A stretch of DNA of 41,032 bases from Chara braunii (taxonomy: Eukaryota; Streptophyta; Charophyceae; Charales; Characeae), in NCBI GenBank assembly GCA_003427395.1, contig BFEA01000671.1:691965-732996 (forward strand), read 5' to 3'. The position numbers and the translations under genes were made by a program. Below are positions 39,601 to 41,032 of the stretch, piece after piece. Below the pieces are notes generated by a model. It was not told the DNA's origin. It searched no databases and saw only the letters and a list, made by a program, of their open reading frames with translations. Every line of letters begins with the position of its first letter. Positions within the stretch are counted from its first letter, which is position 1.

Positions 39601-40855
39601 CAGGGTTGCCGGCGTTCGAGATAGGCCGAACGCCCGAACCCGAACGCCCGAAGGTATGGGACTCCTTCGGAAGGCGTTGGGCCGTTCGGGCCGAACGCGG
39701 ACAAAAAAAGTAAAACAAAAAAAAACAACAACAACACAATTTTGAAAAAAAACAATGTTATGGAGGAAAATAAACTAAACAATATTTGTCTGGGCACCAC
39801 ATCCAAATTCCTTACCAAATTTGAATTAAAAATCAAATACAGGAAATAAACACTATGATAAAAACAAGAAAATAAAAAGAGAATTAAAAGTAGTCAGCGT
39901 GCCAGCACCTTTTCGACACCGCCATCTTTGTCGATTTTTAATTATTTTTTGGCATTGACAAATGCCCTGAAACTTTACAAATATGTAGTTGACATAATCA
40001 ATAACTCGCTAAAAAGTTTTTAAAAGATAATAAAAATTTTTAGGCCCCGAAATAAAGTGAAAACAAAAAGTTAAAAGTGGAAAAAAACAAAATAGTGAGT
40101 GGGCGAGCACATTTTGGCACCGCCATCTTTGATGATTTTTAATGTTTTTTGGGTTTAGCAGAATGGTTTCAAAATTTATAGGCATGTAGGTTACATCATA
40201 GAGAACTCAAAAAAAAAAAAAATCAGAAAACAAAAATTATTTTTAGGCACAAAACGTTTTTGGGCGGGGGCTGAAACTGGAGGTGTTCGGTCCACAAACA
40301 GGACCCCGAGCCCGAACATTCGGGGGCCAGCCGGGGGGCCCCCAAACGTTCGAGGGTCAGCCGGGGGGCCCCCGAACATATTCGGTCAGCCCATACGTAC
40401 GGAGGTCCCCGGGCAGACCTTCGTACGTACGGGCGTTCGGGGTCCCATACGGGGTCCAAACCCGACGACGTTGGGCCCCCGTCAAAAATTATTTCGGGGC
40501 CTAAAAATAATGATTTTTTTTTGAATGTTGTTTTGTGAGTTCTCTATGACGTGAGGTACGTGCCTGTAAATTTTCAAGTCATTTGGCGAGGCCAAATAAG
40601 AATTAAAAGTCGCCAAAGATGGCGGTGTCAAAACGTGCTTGCCAACATATTTTTTGAATTTTTTTCACTTTTTACTTTTTGCTTTCACGTTAGTTAGGAA
40701 TCTAAACAATTTTATTATTTTTTGAAACTTTTTTAGTGGGTTTTGTAATATGTGAAGTACACATCTGTAAATTTTCAGGGCATTTAGCCATGCCAAAAAC
40801 AAATTAAAAATCGCCAAAGATGGCGGTGTCGAAAACATGCTCGCGCATTCATTAA

Positions 40856-40886
<31 letters not shown>

Positions 40887-41032
40887 TTTTTTCGTATTTT
40901 AATTTTATTTTAAATTTGGTAAGGAATTCGGATGTAATGATCAGACAAGTCTTGCTTAGTTTATTTTTTTACATAACATATCGTTTTTTTAGATTATTTT
41001 GATGATCGTTTTTTTTTTTTTTTTTTTTTTTT
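39601..41032. mobile_element. Large foldback (palindromic) transposon, cut by window end
   Basis: Begins at CAGGGTTGCC (39,601) directly after a (TA)n tract and continues with clustered CGAACGCC motifs. Arms are inverted copies: CACCGCCATCTTTG at 39,917 and 40,118 pairs with CAAAGATGGCGGTG at 40,815-40,828 and 40,614-40,627. The position sums are exactly 80,745 in both cases, giving a centre at 40,372-40,373. Each arm also carries a 201-bp direct repeat. TTCCTTACCAAATTT (39,808) pairs with 40,912-40,926, shifted by 11 bp. The GC-rich centre contains CCGAACATATTCGG and two CAGCCGGGGGGCCCCC copies. By symmetry the right end should lie about 112 bp beyond the window. A CAGGG terminus occurs in hAT elements, but the superfamily is not proven; no transposase. 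Confidence 0.8.

Overview
This is nuclear DNA from a complex, repeat-rich eukaryotic genome, most likely a streptophyte green plant or alga. A charophyte such as Chara would fit, but the sequence alone cannot settle the species. Evidence: a plant-type long-chain polyprenyl diphosphate synthase, plant-style non-LTR and Ty3/gypsy retroelement remnants, U6-snRNA-derived sequences, tRNA-derived SINE-like sequences, and very low gene density. It is a draft scaffold: two N gaps, three single Ns, and two Nextera mate-pair junction adapters are left in the sequence.

Layout. 0.06-1.5 kb: decayed Ty3/gypsy pol on the minus strand. 1.5-3.6 kb: AT-rich repeat, a TTAA-linked transposon end and a relic of a foldback family. 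3.65 kb: tRNA-derived SINE head. 3.88-4.27 kb: adapter flanked by an artefactual 172-bp duplication. 4.3-6.6 kb: no supported gene. 6.6-17.4 kb: one very large, diverged inverted repeat of about 10.8 kb whose arms hold tandem arrays of hairpin-forming units; the stems change sequence but keep pairing. 17.4-20.1 kb: nothing recognised. 20.1-25.9 kb: two LINE ORF2 fragments, a 122-bp MITE, a U6 retrocopy, a duplicated tRNA-like SINE and LINE-like tails. 26-28 kb: microsatellites, an adapter and a gap. 28.2-29.8 kb: a 260-bp inverted repeat, then four tandem mini-exon-like units and a possible terminal exon. 30.56-31.96 kb: the only convincing intact gene, an intronless SPS3-like polyprenyl diphosphate synthase. 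31.9-35.3 kb: successive tandem duplications, a second U6 pseudogene and a possible two-exon RING-finger fragment. 36.4-38.9 kb: TTAA-bounded transposons, one carrying tandem structured units with cUUCGg and GC-rich hairpins. 39.6 kb to the end: a 1.5-kb foldback element cut by the window edge.

The synthase would make the isoprenoid side chain of ubiquinone or plastoquinone. The rest is mobile DNA and its debris. The most unusual feature is the covarying hairpin array in both arms of the 6.6-17.4 kb inverted repeat. It may be a Foldback-like element with structured terminal repeats, or a source of structured RNA. No transposase or other protein gene can be assigned to it.
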